DNA of 64,000 nt from Vulcanimicrobiota bacterium (GTDB lineage: Bacteria > Vulcanimicrobiota > Xenobia > Xenobiales > JADMJV01): positions 124,001-188,000 of the forward strand of contig JAHBVR010000010.1 in NCBI GenBank assembly GCA_019637395.1, written 5' to 3'. Of the stretch, positions 52,669 to 59,604 are shown piece after piece; within the stretch, counting starts at the first letter, position 1; the number at the start of each line of letters is the position of its first letter. A model generated the notes under the pieces. It was given only the letters and a program-made list of their open reading frames with translations, was not told where the DNA came from and ran no database searches. Made by a program: the position numbers and the translations under genes.

Positions 52669-54246
52669 GTGGCCAAAATCTTAGTCAGTGACCCATTGCC
52701 GCAAGACATCGTCGATAGCCTGCGTAAAGAAGCCGAAGTGGAAGTGGCTACCGGTCTTAAACCGGCTGAATTGGCCGCCAAATTGGTTGGCTTTGACGCT
52801 CTGATCGTGCGCAGCCAATCGAAAGTAACCAAAGAGGTTATCGAGGGAGCGACTCAACTCCGCGTCATCGGACGAGCCGGTGTAGGCGTCGACAATATCG
52901 ACGTGGAGGCGGCCACCAACAAAGGGATCATGGTCATCAACTCGCCGGAAGGCAATACCATCTCGGCTGCGGAGCATACCTTCGGCCTGCTGCTGGCCGC
53001 CGCCCGTTGGGTTCCCCAGGCTCAAGCTTCCATGCGAGCCGGGGAATGGGATCGCAAGACCTTTACCGGCTTTGAACTTTACAATAAGACTCTGGGTATC
53101 GTGGGCTTCGGCCGCATCGGTCGCGAAGTCGGCGAACGCGCGGCTGCCTTCCGTATGAAGATCCTGGCCTACGATCCCTTCATCAGCGAAGAATTCGCCA
53201 AAGAACGCGGTGCCGAGAAGGTCGAACTCGACGAGCTGCTCAAGCGCAGCGATTTTATTACGCTGCACATGCCCAAGACCGCCGAAACCGACGGTTTGAT
53301 CAACGCGACTCGGCTGGCCATGCTCAAACCGACGGCGATTCTGGTCAACTGCGCCCGCGGCGGCATCGTGGACGAGAACGCTCTCTACGAGGCTCTCAAA
53401 GCCAGGAAACTGGCCGCGGCCGCCCTGGACGTTTACGCTCAGGAGCCGGTCGGACCCACACCTTTGCTGGAGTTACTCAACTTCGTCTCCACTCCGCACC
53501 TGGCCGCCTCGACCCATGAAGCGCAGGAGCGTGTGGCCGTCGATGTGGCCGAACAAATTTTGGAAGTTTTGCGGGGCGGAGCTCCGCGGAGCGCGGTCAA
53601 CATTCCCTACGTCCCGCCCGAGGCGATGAGCTTCCTCAAGCCTTACCTGGGCCTGGCCGAACGCATGGGCAAGTTCGCGCAGTCTCTGGTATCCGGTCCG
53701 GTGACCGCCGTTACGGTCAATTATCGTGGCGAAGTCGCCGAAACCGACACGCGCTTCCTGACCAAGGCTCTACTGAGAGGGCTGTTGGCCGCCGGTTCGC
53801 CCGAAACCGTCAACTACGTCAACGCCGCCGTGGTGGCGCGCAATCGTGGCATCAACGTCAGCGAGGGCAGCACCAGTGGTCATTCCACCTACTCCAGTCT
53901 GGTGGAAGTGACCGTGCGCTCAGCCCAACGCTCCTGCACTCTGGGGGGCACCGTCTTCGGCACCAGCGAAGCCCGGGTGGTGGAAATGGATGGACACGCC
54001 ATTTCGGTGGTGCTTTCGGGCACCAAGCTGATCACCTGGCAGACCGACCGGCCCGGTGTGATGGGCAGCGTGGGCAGCCTGCTGGGGAAAAGCGACATCA
54101 ATATCGCCGAAATGCAGTTGGGTCGCAGTCAGCCTCGCACCCACGCCGTCATGGTGATGTCCATTGATGAAACTCCCAGCGATGCCGTCATGGGGGAGAT
54201 CAAGGCGCTGGACGGAATTGAGGATGCGCGTTTGGTCCAGTTGTAA
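52669..54246 (+). CDS. serA: D-3-phosphoglycerate dehydrogenase SerA
   Basis: I chose GTG 52669 (MAKILVSDPLPQ), which has GGAGGA four bases upstream; the frame from 52570 adds unrelated residues. 525 residues is the long-form PHGDH length. Oxidises 3-phosphoglycerate with NAD+ as the first step of serine synthesis. GFGRIGREVG binds NAD (near residue 145), NCARGGIVDENAL carries the catalytic Arg, and HLAASTHEAQERV the catalytic His. An intervening allosteric domain (about 320-450) and a C-terminal ACT domain (LITWQTDRPGVMGSV and DIKALD-like end) allow serine feedback control. Confidence 0.96.
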   Translation: MAKILVSDPLPQDIVDSLRKEAEVEVATGLKPAELAAKLVGFDALIVRSQSKVTKEVIEGATQLRVIGRAGVGVDNIDVEAATNKGIMVINSPEGNTISAAEHTFGLLLAAARWVPQAQASMRAGEWDRKTFTGFELYNKTLGIVGFGRIGREVGERAAAFRMKILAYDPFISEEFAKERGAEKVELDELLKRSDFITLHMPKTAETDGLINATRLAMLKPTAILVNCARGGIVDENALYEALKARKLAAAALDVYAQEPVGPTPLLELLNFVSTPHLAASTHEAQERVAVDVAEQILEVLRGGAPRSAVNIPYVPPEAMSFLKPYLGLAERMGKFAQSLVSGPVTAVTVNYRGEVAETDTRFLTKALLRGLLAAGSPETVNYVNAAVVARNRGINVSEGSTSGHSTYSSLVEVTVRSAQRSCTLGGTVFGTSEARVVEMDGHAISVVLSGTKLITWQTDRPGVMGSVGSLLGKSDINIAEMQLGRSQPRTHAVMVMSIDETPSDAVMGEIKALDGIEDARLVQL

Positions 54247-54286
54247 GCGGGGAATATTTCCAGGCCATTTTGAGGAGAGAACCAGT

Positions 54287-54817
54287 ATGAGTAACAGCCA
54301 AATTGATTTGCGCCGCATTGCCGAGCAGATCGACGTCGTCCTGACGGAAATCTATGCCGAATACGTCGCCAAGGGATCGCCCACCAAGCTCGGTGGTCTG
54401 CGTTTCCTGGACGTGCAGAGCGCCAAGACCTTCGCCTTCGAAAAGAGCACCGTCATTGGTGAAGGCAACGGTCTGGTGGTCTCCGCCCCCTATTCCGAAA
54501 ACAAAGAAGTCATCGAAGGGAAGCTGAAGGAAGGCCCCCACGTCGACCTGCTGCGTGACATTCAGGTGCGCAACAGCCCCGACGCCGGCAAAAAGAACAA
54601 GTATTTCTTCGAAGCCGCTTACTATATCGACTCCAAGAAATGGCTCACCGATGAAGCCATCTCCGCCGTCGTCACCCGCTTCGAGTGCACGGGTAACCAG
54701 GCCGTCGCCCGTCTGCTCAAAGAAAACGTGCTGCCCATCGCTCGTCAGATCATGGAGTACTTCATCCAGATTGTGCGCGAGGACGAAAAGAAGCCGGACG
54801 TCGTTCTCTTCAGTTAG
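54287..54817 (+). CDS. Conserved-looking hypothetical protein
   Basis: A 176-residue protein with GAGGAG nine bases before ATG, 40 nt after serA and probably in its operon. It opens with a helix (QIDLRRIAEQIDVVLTEIYA) and continues with a beta-rich centre (VVSAPYSENKEVIEGKL, KYFFEAAYYIDSKKW). The end is helical (LLKENVLPIARQIMEYF and EDEKKPDVVLFS). No signal peptide, no membrane segment and no known motif. I do not recognise the family. A strong terminator follows, so this is the end of the transcript. Confidence 0.65.
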   Translation: MSNSQIDLRRIAEQIDVVLTEIYAEYVAKGSPTKLGGLRFLDVQSAKTFAFEKSTVIGEGNGLVVSAPYSENKEVIEGKLKEGPHVDLLRDIQVRNSPDAGKKNKYFFEAAYYIDSKKWLTDEAISAVVTRFECTGNQAVARLLKENVLPIARQIMEYFIQIVREDEKKPDVVLFS

Positions 54818-54836
54818 ACTGCGAAGAGCCGAAGGA

Positions 54837-54865
54837 AAACGAGAGTCCTCAGAGACTCTCGTTTT
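54837..54865. terminator. Bidirectional terminator between the serA unit and the ECF sigma gene
   Basis: The arms AAAACGAGAGTC (54837-54847 with flanks) and GACTCTCGTTTT (54854-54865) form an 11-base stem with a CTCAGA loop, giving T-runs on both strands. The last codons and stop of the sigma factor gene (54849-54851) lie inside the hairpin. Confidence 0.85.
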
Positions 54866-55463
54866 GCTTTTCTGGACTTTCTTTGTCGCGCTTGACCAGC
54901 AAGTCGGGGTGATTCTCCTGCACGTAGCCCAGCAGCATCTGCTGCAGGCGGGTGCGGGCGCGATTGAGTCGGGAACGCACCGTGCCGATGGGGATATCGA
55001 GAATGTCGGCGATCTCCTGGTAGGCGAAGCCTTCCACATCACACAGGATAATGGCTGAGCGGTATTCTTCGGGCAACTTGGCCATGGCCTCGACGATTTC
55101 TTTGGACCAATTTTGCTCGAAGAAGCGTTTCTCGGGACTGTCGTCTTTGAGAGCCTCCGGATCGTGCAGTTTGCCGTAGAGTGACCACTCCTCGGTATCC
55201 TCGAGCGAATCGCTGACCAGGTTGCGCGCCTTGCTCTGAGCCCGGTTGATGCTCAGGTTGCGCATGATACGAAAAAGCCAGGCCTTGCAGTTGGTGCCCT
55301 TCTGATACTGATGCCAGAAACGCAGGGCGCGCAGGAATGTCTCCTGCAGCAAGTCCTCGCCTTCGCGGGCGTCGTTGGTCAGGCGCCGCGCGTAACGGTA
55401 GAGGGCATCCGTATGAACCAGGGCTTCTTCTTGGAAATCCTGATACTGTTCCGGAGAGACCAC
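54849..55463 (-). CDS. ECF-type RNA polymerase sigma factor
   Basis: I start this at GTG 55463 (MVSPEQYQDFQEEAL), with AGGAGA about 11 bases upstream. The open frame to 55673 would pass through the tRNA-Sec gene. About 205 residues. Region 2 is DALYRYARRLTNDAREGEDLLQETF with FLRALRFWHQY. Region 4 is PEEYRSAIILCDVEGFAYQEIADIL with TVRSRLNRARTRLQQ. Binds core RNA polymerase to read stress promoters. No anti-sigma gene is adjacent, so control may be by transcription or by a distant partner. Confidence 0.9.
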   Translation of the reverse strand: MVSPEQYQDFQEEALVHTDALYRYARRLTNDAREGEDLLQETFLRALRFWHQYQKGTNCKAWLFRIMRNLSINRAQSKARNLVSDSLEDTEEWSLYGKLHDPEALKDDSPEKRFFEQNWSKEIVEAMAKLPEEYRSAIILCDVEGFAYQEIADILDIPIGTVRSRLNRARTRLQQMLLGYVQENHPDLLVKRDKESPEKQNESL

Positions 55464-55547
55464 TCTTAGTCTACTCTCCTCATGTCGAGCGGCCGTTTCT
55501 TGACCGGATCCCAGGAACCCTGTGTTGGCGATGCGAAATCCACTTGC

Positions 55548-55639
55548 GGGAGTGGATGGGGCCCGGTGGCTTCCACAGTCTTCAAAATTGATGTGACTCG
55601 CAAGGGTCAGGAGGGTTCGACTCCTTCCCATTCCCGCCA
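55548..55639 (+). tRNA. selC: tRNA-Sec (anticodon UCA)
   Basis: GGGAGTGG pairs with CCATTCCC to give the 8-bp acceptor stem typical of bacterial tRNA-Sec, followed by discriminator G and an encoded CCA (55637-55639). The D-arm loop is CGGTG. The anticodon loop CTTCAAA contains UCA; its stem has one G-U pair and one A-A mismatch. A long variable arm (TGACTC-GCAA-GGGTCA) and a 5-bp T-stem with loop TTCGACT follow. 92 nt. The organism should insert selenocysteine at UGA, although selA, selB and selD are not in the window. The accessory region begins directly downstream. Confidence 0.88.
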
Positions 55640-56018
55640 CTGCGCTTTCCGGTGCTAACGTCGTAGTGCTCATGTCTCGATAGTAAGCGGGGATCTTGAA
55701 GACGGCCTCGGGGATCTCTGAAGAAATTCTGAAGGGTTACCTCGGGCAACTTCGGGCCCAGCTTTCGAGCTTGGACACCGTCTGGACACCGGCAGCGAAA
55801 AACACGCAGGAGCCCCCTGGCCGAGACCGACCAGAGGGCGACCTGGTCCACTCCGTCCGGGGTCCCATTCCCGGCGGAGGGCATTCAGCTGTCAAAGACG
55901 GCGCGAGCGGCTCCCGAGCTTTCCAGGGCGATAAGGGGCCGCTCTTTTTGTTGGTGAGATTGGAACGGAAGTTCCCGACCAGGCAGGCCGCCCCTCCCGC
56001 AAGCGCGTTCGACTGCCA

Positions 56019-56049
56019 GCGAGGGGCAGAATCCAGTTCTGCCCCTCGC
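56019..56049. repeat. Intergenic hairpin A (13-bp stem, 5-nt loop)
   Basis: Perfect 13-base arms ending in AA/TT around loop TCCAG, at the end of the operon after the HTH gene (56115-56537). On the minus strand the core reads AACTGGATT, shared with hairpins at 56056 and 56600 and (reverse complement) 56912. Possibly a terminator, but no T-run follows. Confidence 0.7.
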
Positions 56050-56055
56050 AATAGG

Positions 56056-56082
56056 AAGGATGGCAATCCAATTGCCATCCTT
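56056..56082. repeat. Intergenic hairpin B (11-bp stem, 5-nt loop)
   Basis: AAGGATGGCAA and TTGCCATCCTT enclose TCCAA. The minus-strand core AATTGGATT matches that of hairpin A. It follows the HTH gene on the minus strand. Confidence 0.75.
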
Positions 56083-56114
56083 TGGACAGGACGTGATTTG
56101 GAATCACACCGCAG

Positions 56115-56537
56115 CTATCGCGGGCAGCCCGAGCCAACCCACTCCAGAAACTCGCGCTCTTTGACCCGCAGGCGGCGGCCCATGCGGACAAGGAATTTCT
56201 CGGGCACGCTCTTGAGAAAGTTGTAGACGCCACCGAGCGGCATCTTCAGCGGGCCAACCAGGTCTTCCGCTCTCACCAACCGCGGCATATCCTCCAGGGT
56301 GGGCAGCCCGGGATTCGCCTCGGGCTTGGGCCTGGGAGCCCTGTCGGGCACGCTGTGAGCGCCCGGCTCGGAACTCGCTGCTTTGAGGGCGGCCTGCAGG
56401 CTTTCGACAAGGGCTTGTGCAGCTGCGACGGTCATTCGGCCGAAGCACTCGTCTCGCTGGAACAGCTGGATGTGGAGCTTGGATCCACTGTGGTGGGAGT
56501 ATTTGGCCCAGAACAGGTCTGGGGAGTCTTTGGACAT
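56115..56537 (-). CDS. Small protein with C-terminal excisionase/MerR-like HTH
   Basis: A 140-residue protein. The first half (MSKDSPDLFWAKYSHHSG, then ALVESLQAALKAASS) is unrecognised and is followed by a Pro-rich linker. The last 60 residues (LVRAEDLVGPLKMPLGGVYNFL and VRMGRRLRVKEREFLEWV) look like the winged helix-turn-helix of excisionases, with the GRRLR wing. It is probably the last gene of the minus-strand operon, ahead of the hairpins at 56019-56082. Could regulate excision or element genes. Confidence 0.6.
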   Translation of the reverse strand: MSKDSPDLFWAKYSHHSGSKLHIQLFQRDECFGRMTVAAAQALVESLQAALKAASSEPGAHSVPDRAPRPKPEANPGLPTLEDMPRLVRAEDLVGPLKMPLGGVYNFLKSVPEKFLVRMGRRLRVKEREFLEWVGSGCPR

Positions 56538-56599
56538 GGTGCCCTCCTTTGATTCTACTCCCGTTCCTGTTATTTTAATTTACACAAACCCTTGTTCGA

Positions 56600-56614
56600 G
56601 TGAACTGGATTCAC
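56600..56614. repeat. Short hairpin C between the coiled-coil and HTH genes
   Basis: GTGAA-CTGGA-TTCAC, containing AACTGGATT, lies in the 120-nt gap between the coiled-coil gene (56658) and the HTH gene (start 56537). An outer CGAGT/ACTCG pair at 56597-56636 could extend it. Confidence 0.6.
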
Positions 56615-56657
56615 ATGATTTGAACTCGCGCGTAGGGCGAAGCCCAGCCCGGTTTCC

Positions 56658-56891
56658 TTACTCTACGCCAGAGTAAAGCTGATCCAAAATGCGTTGAGCG
56701 GTTGCACTGGCCTCCGCCAGTCCGTCGTCAATGTCTGCGAGGTAGGCCACGGCCTCCAGCAGCTGGGCGAGAGCCGACCGGGCGGCCTGTTCGCGGGCCT
56801 GGGCGACTGCCAGTTGGTCCCGAAGCGCGGCCACTTGGTCCTCGATACCCGCCAGGGCATGCTGCACAGCGGCGAAGTCCGGCTCGATCAT
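56658..56891 (-). CDS. 77-residue coiled-coil protein
   Basis: Starts at ATG with a strong GGAGGTAAA directly upstream. Nearly all of it is a heptad-type helix (VQHALAGIEDQVAALRDQLA, AREQAARSALAQLLEAVA), so it should form a coiled-coil dimer. No signal peptide. A hairpin separates it from the IrrE-like gene upstream. Function unknown. Confidence 0.65.
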   Translation of the reverse strand: MIEPDFAAVQHALAGIEDQVAALRDQLAVAQAREQAARSALAQLLEAVAYLADIDDGLAEASATAQRILDQLYSGVE

Positions 56892-56911
56892 TTTACCTCC
56901 AAGCTTTGGAA

Positions 56912-56934
56912 AGGGTGGAATTGGATTCCACCCT
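56912..56934. terminator. Hairpin D between IrrE-like and coiled-coil genes
   Basis: Nine-base arms AGGGTGGAA and TTCCACCCT around loop TTGGA. Core AATTGGATT, the same as in hairpin B but in the other orientation. On the minus strand it follows the stop of the gene at 56963 and is followed by TTTCC, so weak termination or mRNA processing is possible. Confidence 0.65.
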
Positions 56935-56962
56935 CAGGGGGAACGGCAGGGCCGGAGCAACA

Positions 56963-58075
56963 TCAGGCCGCTTCCACTCGCTCAGACTGAAAGCCGAGGG
57001 ACTCAAGCCGGGCCTTGGCCAATCGCTTCGGTACGAAGAATTCACGGGCAACGGTCTGCACCAGCCGGCCCGGGGTGAGGTTGCTCCACTCTTTCACCGC
57101 CGCGCGCATGTCAGCTTCGGGGAGTAGCAATTCAAACACGTAGTCGGACATCTGCCGCTGCACTGCGGCCAGGTTTTCGCCTGAGTTCAGGTCGTAGAGG
57201 CAAAGCCGGATGAGCGCGATGGCCCGGGCCTTGGCGTAGGTCCGCTCGCCGGAGTCCAGGCCTGTGGCCAAGGTTACCACCCTGCGCCTGGTGTCGACTA
57301 CGAAGTTGCAGTCGAAACCCAAGTTGCCATCCACAACCTCGAAACCCATCAAACGCAACATGTCGTGCATAAGCAGAGAGCGCTTGTGTGCTTTGCGTCC
57401 GCGCCAATATCCCGACTCCGCTGCGTCCGCCATCTTTTGTGCATCCCGCTTTAGAATCATCGACATGCCAGCTTCATCTTCCGGGCTGGCCGCGGGAGCT
57501 CCCCGGTCCAGGTAGTCCACCAAGCGGCGGATCTCCCCGCGGTAGGCAGTGGCCACCGCGTGCACCAGCCGGCCGTTCCCCAAGTCGTTGTCTGTGATGT
57601 GCTCGTGAAGTTCGGTCAAAGCCTCATTCAGGTGCTCAAGCGCGAGCCCGCGCCGGCTCTCCTCACGCTCGTGCGGCTTGGGGTATTCCTTGTGAAGCGA
57701 CTCGTGACGCAGACTGAAGTCGTGGGGCACCCAGTTCAGGTATGGATCCTGGAGGTCACCAGTGAGAGGGTTCCGGATCCAGATTTGGTCCGCCAAGTTG
57801 AATTTGGAAAGGTAGCGTCGTACGGGGAGTCTTACCTCTGACAAGTCTTCGAAGCTGCCGGACAAATCAAGTTCCGGATTCAAGAGATAACGGGCAATCT
57901 GAAGCGCTCCAGGCTCATCGTCTTCGATCTCCTCCGGGCGGGTCAGCGGTGCCGTCGGAGGCGCGAAGGCGTGTAGGCGGGCGGGAGCGTCCGGGTCGAA
58001 GCGGCCCACCAGCTTCTCGGCTTCTTGCTCGAACTCGGCGGCGGTCGGGGCGGGACTGGGTTTCAGCGTCGTCAC
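56963..58075 (-). CDS. ImmA/IrrE-like protein lacking the HExxH zinc motif
   Basis: A 370-residue protein whose N-terminal 200 residues are unrecognised. The C-terminal part follows the ImmA/IrrE plan. RRRVVTLATGLDSGERTYAK corresponds to the strand and turn before the metal helix. MSDYVFELLLPEADM matches the A-x-x-LLMP segment, and LVQTVAREFFVPKRLAKARL the closing F-x-VS...RL helix. Where HELGH should stand the sequence is AIALIRLCLYDL, so metallopeptidase activity is not expected. Active relatives cleave phage or ICE repressors. It may be a decoy, sensor or repressor-binding version. Confidence 0.55.
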   Translation of the reverse strand: MTTLKPSPAPTAAEFEQEAEKLVGRFDPDAPARLHAFAPPTAPLTRPEEIEDDEPGALQIARYLLNPELDLSGSFEDLSEVRLPVRRYLSKFNLADQIWIRNPLTGDLQDPYLNWVPHDFSLRHESLHKEYPKPHEREESRRGLALEHLNEALTELHEHITDNDLGNGRLVHAVATAYRGEIRRLVDYLDRGAPAASPEDEAGMSMILKRDAQKMADAAESGYWRGRKAHKRSLLMHDMLRLMGFEVVDGNLGFDCNFVVDTRRRVVTLATGLDSGERTYAKARAIALIRLCLYDLNSGENLAAVQRQMSDYVFELLLPEADMRAAVKEWSNLTPGRLVQTVAREFFVPKRLAKARLESLGFQSERVEAA

Positions 58076-58168
58076 AGGGAATGGGCTCCTTTGCTGGTGT
58101 TGATGGTGGAATGAGACATAGAACCTCCTTGTTTTTTGGGCATGGCAAAGCCAAGGTGGGGAAAGGGA

Positions 58169-58183
58169 TGGACTTCAAGTCCA
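58169..58183. terminator. Hairpin E downstream of the 95-residue protein gene
   Basis: TGGAC-TTCAA-GTCCA hairpin 5 nt after the stop at 58188 on the minus strand; its flanks are GGGA and TCCC-like. Same 5-nt-loop design as the other element hairpins but a different core. Confidence 0.55.
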
Positions 58184-58187
58184 GGGC

Positions 58188-58475
58188 TTAGTCGGGCAGA
58201 TCGAGTCCGAGGGCGCAAGCGCCGGCGCGAAGATTGTCCTCCAGCTGCTGGCCCTCGAGCGCCCAGCGGAGAACGGCCTGGTCCTGCTGGTCAGGTGTCA
58301 GGCCAGGCAAAATGGCCTCCAGGGCCTGGCCTTCGAGGTCGTGCTGGCGGGCGCGCCAAAGGTTGATCCGGTGCGCTGCTTCAGCAGCTGGCAGCCCGAT
58401 ACTCACCAGCATCGCCACCACCTGCTCTTCGATGGCCTCGAGCTTCGCCGGCTGCCGCGGCGAGTCGGCTTTCAC
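58188..58475 (-). CDS. 95-residue protein coupled to the serine recombinase
   Basis: I start this at GTG 58475, which overlaps the recombinase stop (GTGA); the longer frame to 58727 is the recombinase read in another frame. The product is helical (AKLEAIEEQVVAMLVSIGL, AAEAAHRINLWRARQHD and PGLTPDQQDQAVLRWALE). The gene order and overlap suggest it is made together with the recombinase and could be an accessory or directionality factor. No known family. Confidence 0.6.
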   Translation of the reverse strand: MKADSPRQPAKLEAIEEQVVAMLVSIGLPAAEAAHRINLWRARQHDLEGQALEAILPGLTPDQQDQAVLRWALEGQQLEDNLRAGACALGLDLPD

Positions 58476-59107
58476 GTGGGCACCGCTTCCCGCTTGAGAA
58501 TCTTCTGCACAGTGAACGGGTGCCAGGCGCCGCCCCGTTTCGTGGCATAACCCTCGGCGGTGAGCGCCTGGGCGATGAGAGGTAGCGACAAGCCCTGGCT
58601 GCGCAGATCGCGGATGCGGCCGATGGTGGCCTCGTCCAGCAGGGCGGGCGGGCCCAGCTTGGCGCCCTGCGCTTTCTTGTGCTGGAGAGCGGCGCTGGTC
58701 CGCTCTCCGATGACCTCCCGCTCCCACTGCGAGACGCTAATCAGCAGGTTGAGGACGAGGCGGCCGCCAGCGGTGGAAGTGTCGGTCTGCTCCATCACGC
58801 TCAGCAGCGCGTGCTTCTGGAAGTAGGTCTCGAGCAGGTGGCCGAGGTCGCGCACCGAGCGTGTGAGGCGGTCGAGTTTGAGGATGACGACGCCTTCCAC
58901 CTGGTTGGCCTCCAGCGCGCCGAGCACCCGGGCCAAGCCCGGCCGATCTAGTGTCTTTGCACTGGCGCCAGCGTCCACGATGACTTCGACCAAGTCGTGT
59001 CCATAGAGGTCGGCGTAGGCGCGCACTTTTGCCTCTTGTGCGGCCAAGCTGACCCCCTGGGAGGCCTGTTCCTCAGTGCTGACCCTGCAATACGCAACGA
59101 TTTTCAC
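58472..59107 (-). CDS. Small serine recombinase/resolvase
   Basis: A 211-residue resolvase-family protein. The catalytic Ser is in YCRVSTEEQASQGVS (Ser10), with the conserved LVEVIVDAGASAKTLDRPGL and VVILKLDRLTRSVRDLG segments and QWEREVIGERTSAAL, the usual arginines. The C-terminal part has a helix-turn-helix for site choice (LPLIAQALTAEGYATKR, WHPFTVQKILKRE). The length fits a small resolvase/invertase, not a large serine integrase. It may invert a segment or resolve the element, or assist its integration. Confidence 0.85.
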   Translation of the reverse strand: MKIVAYCRVSTEEQASQGVSLAAQEAKVRAYADLYGHDLVEVIVDAGASAKTLDRPGLARVLGALEANQVEGVVILKLDRLTRSVRDLGHLLETYFQKHALLSVMEQTDTSTAGGRLVLNLLISVSQWEREVIGERTSAALQHKKAQGAKLGPPALLDEATIGRIRDLRSQGLSLPLIAQALTAEGYATKRGGAWHPFTVQKILKREAVPT

Positions 59108-59134
59108 GGTATTTCTCCCCTTGGTGTGTGCATA

Positions 59135-59159
59135 AGGGTGTGCGTTTAACGCACACCCT
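59135..59159. terminator. Hairpin F after the SWIM-protein gene
   Basis: Ten-base arms AGGGTGTGCG and CGCACACCCT around loop TTTAA, just past the stop at 59167 on the minus strand. It shares TTAACGCA with the direct repeats at 59555 and 59578, so it could double as a regulator site. Confidence 0.65.
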
Positions 59160-59166
59160 GTGGTAG

Positions 59167-59511
59167 CTAGGCGATTTTGAACAGCGCCTCGAGCTCGGCC
59201 TTGTCGGCAGCCAGGCGAGCCTGGGCGTCGGCCTGCATCTTGGCCAGGCCAGCGTTGAGGACGGCGGCCAGCGGGGCGACAGCCGCCTGGTTCTCAGGAG
59301 TGGCCGCCTGGACGGCGAGGACGTGGGAGCACGGGCCGCGGTGGGCGCAGGTCACACCCCACTTGCAGTTGCAGCGCCAGCGGCCACCAAACTGCTGCAC
59401 GTCGTAAGTGCCGGAATCGCCGATGACCATCGCCCGAAAGGTCGACAGCATCACAACTCGGTTGCCCTGGTTCAGACGCTGAGCCTTGCTGGAAACGAAA
59501 TGCGAAGCCAT
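59167..59511 (-). CDS. SWIM zinc-finger protein
   Basis: I chose ATG 59511, nine bases after GGAGGG; the frame to 59577 would include the operator region. About 114 residues. WRCNCKWGVTCAHRGPCSHVLAVQ gives CxC, then C-x-H (CSH), the SWIM motif, embedded in beta strands. The C-terminal helix is Ala/Gln-rich (AGLAKMQADAQARLAADK). SWIM domains bind DNA or protein partners. It is the first gene of the minus-strand operon whose promoter lies at 59548-59577. Confidence 0.75.
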   Translation of the reverse strand: MASHFVSSKAQRLNQGNRVVMLSTFRAMVIGDSGTYDVQQFGGRWRCNCKWGVTCAHRGPCSHVLAVQAATPENQAAVAPLAAVLNAGLAKMQADAQARLAADKAELEALFKIA

Positions 59512-59547
59512 TTTCGATTGCCCTCCACTACTGCTTGGTGTAAGCTC

Positions 59548-59593
59548 ATAATAGTATGTGTTAACGCAAACTGTCAATATGTGTTAACGCAAA
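59548..59593. promoter_or_regulatory. Operator-promoter: two 16-bp direct repeats in a divergent control region
   Basis: TATGTGTTAACGCAAA occurs at 59555-59570 and 59578-59593, starts 23 bp apart. On the minus strand TTGACA (59572-59577) and TATTAT (59548-59553) are 18 bases apart, so the first repeat fills the promoter spacer of the SWIM-operon. The second lies just upstream of that -35 and before the plus-strand gene at 59605. A DNA-binding protein bound here would repress the operon, and the divergent RHH-like protein is the natural candidate. Confidence 0.8.
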
Positions 59594-59604
59594 TTTTGGA
59601 GGCG

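Larger units (their letters stand above)
55640..56114. other. Gene-free stretch with stem-loops
   Basis: No convincing gene in 475 nt; the open frames here lack start sites and family resemblance. It holds stem-loops at 56019-56049, 56056-56082 and 56093-56107 (listed separately), and a small hairpin near 55828-55848 (GACCAG/CTGGTC). It may contain the left attachment end of the element. Confidence 0.5.

Noticed and set aside
55464-55673. N-terminal extension of the ECF sigma factor
   Set aside because: It runs through the whole tRNA-Sec gene; a GTG with ribosome site at 55463 fits the family's normal N-terminus.
55582-55884. 100-codon minus-strand frame over tRNA-Sec
   Set aside because: Its C-terminus is the tRNA read as protein, a common artefact.
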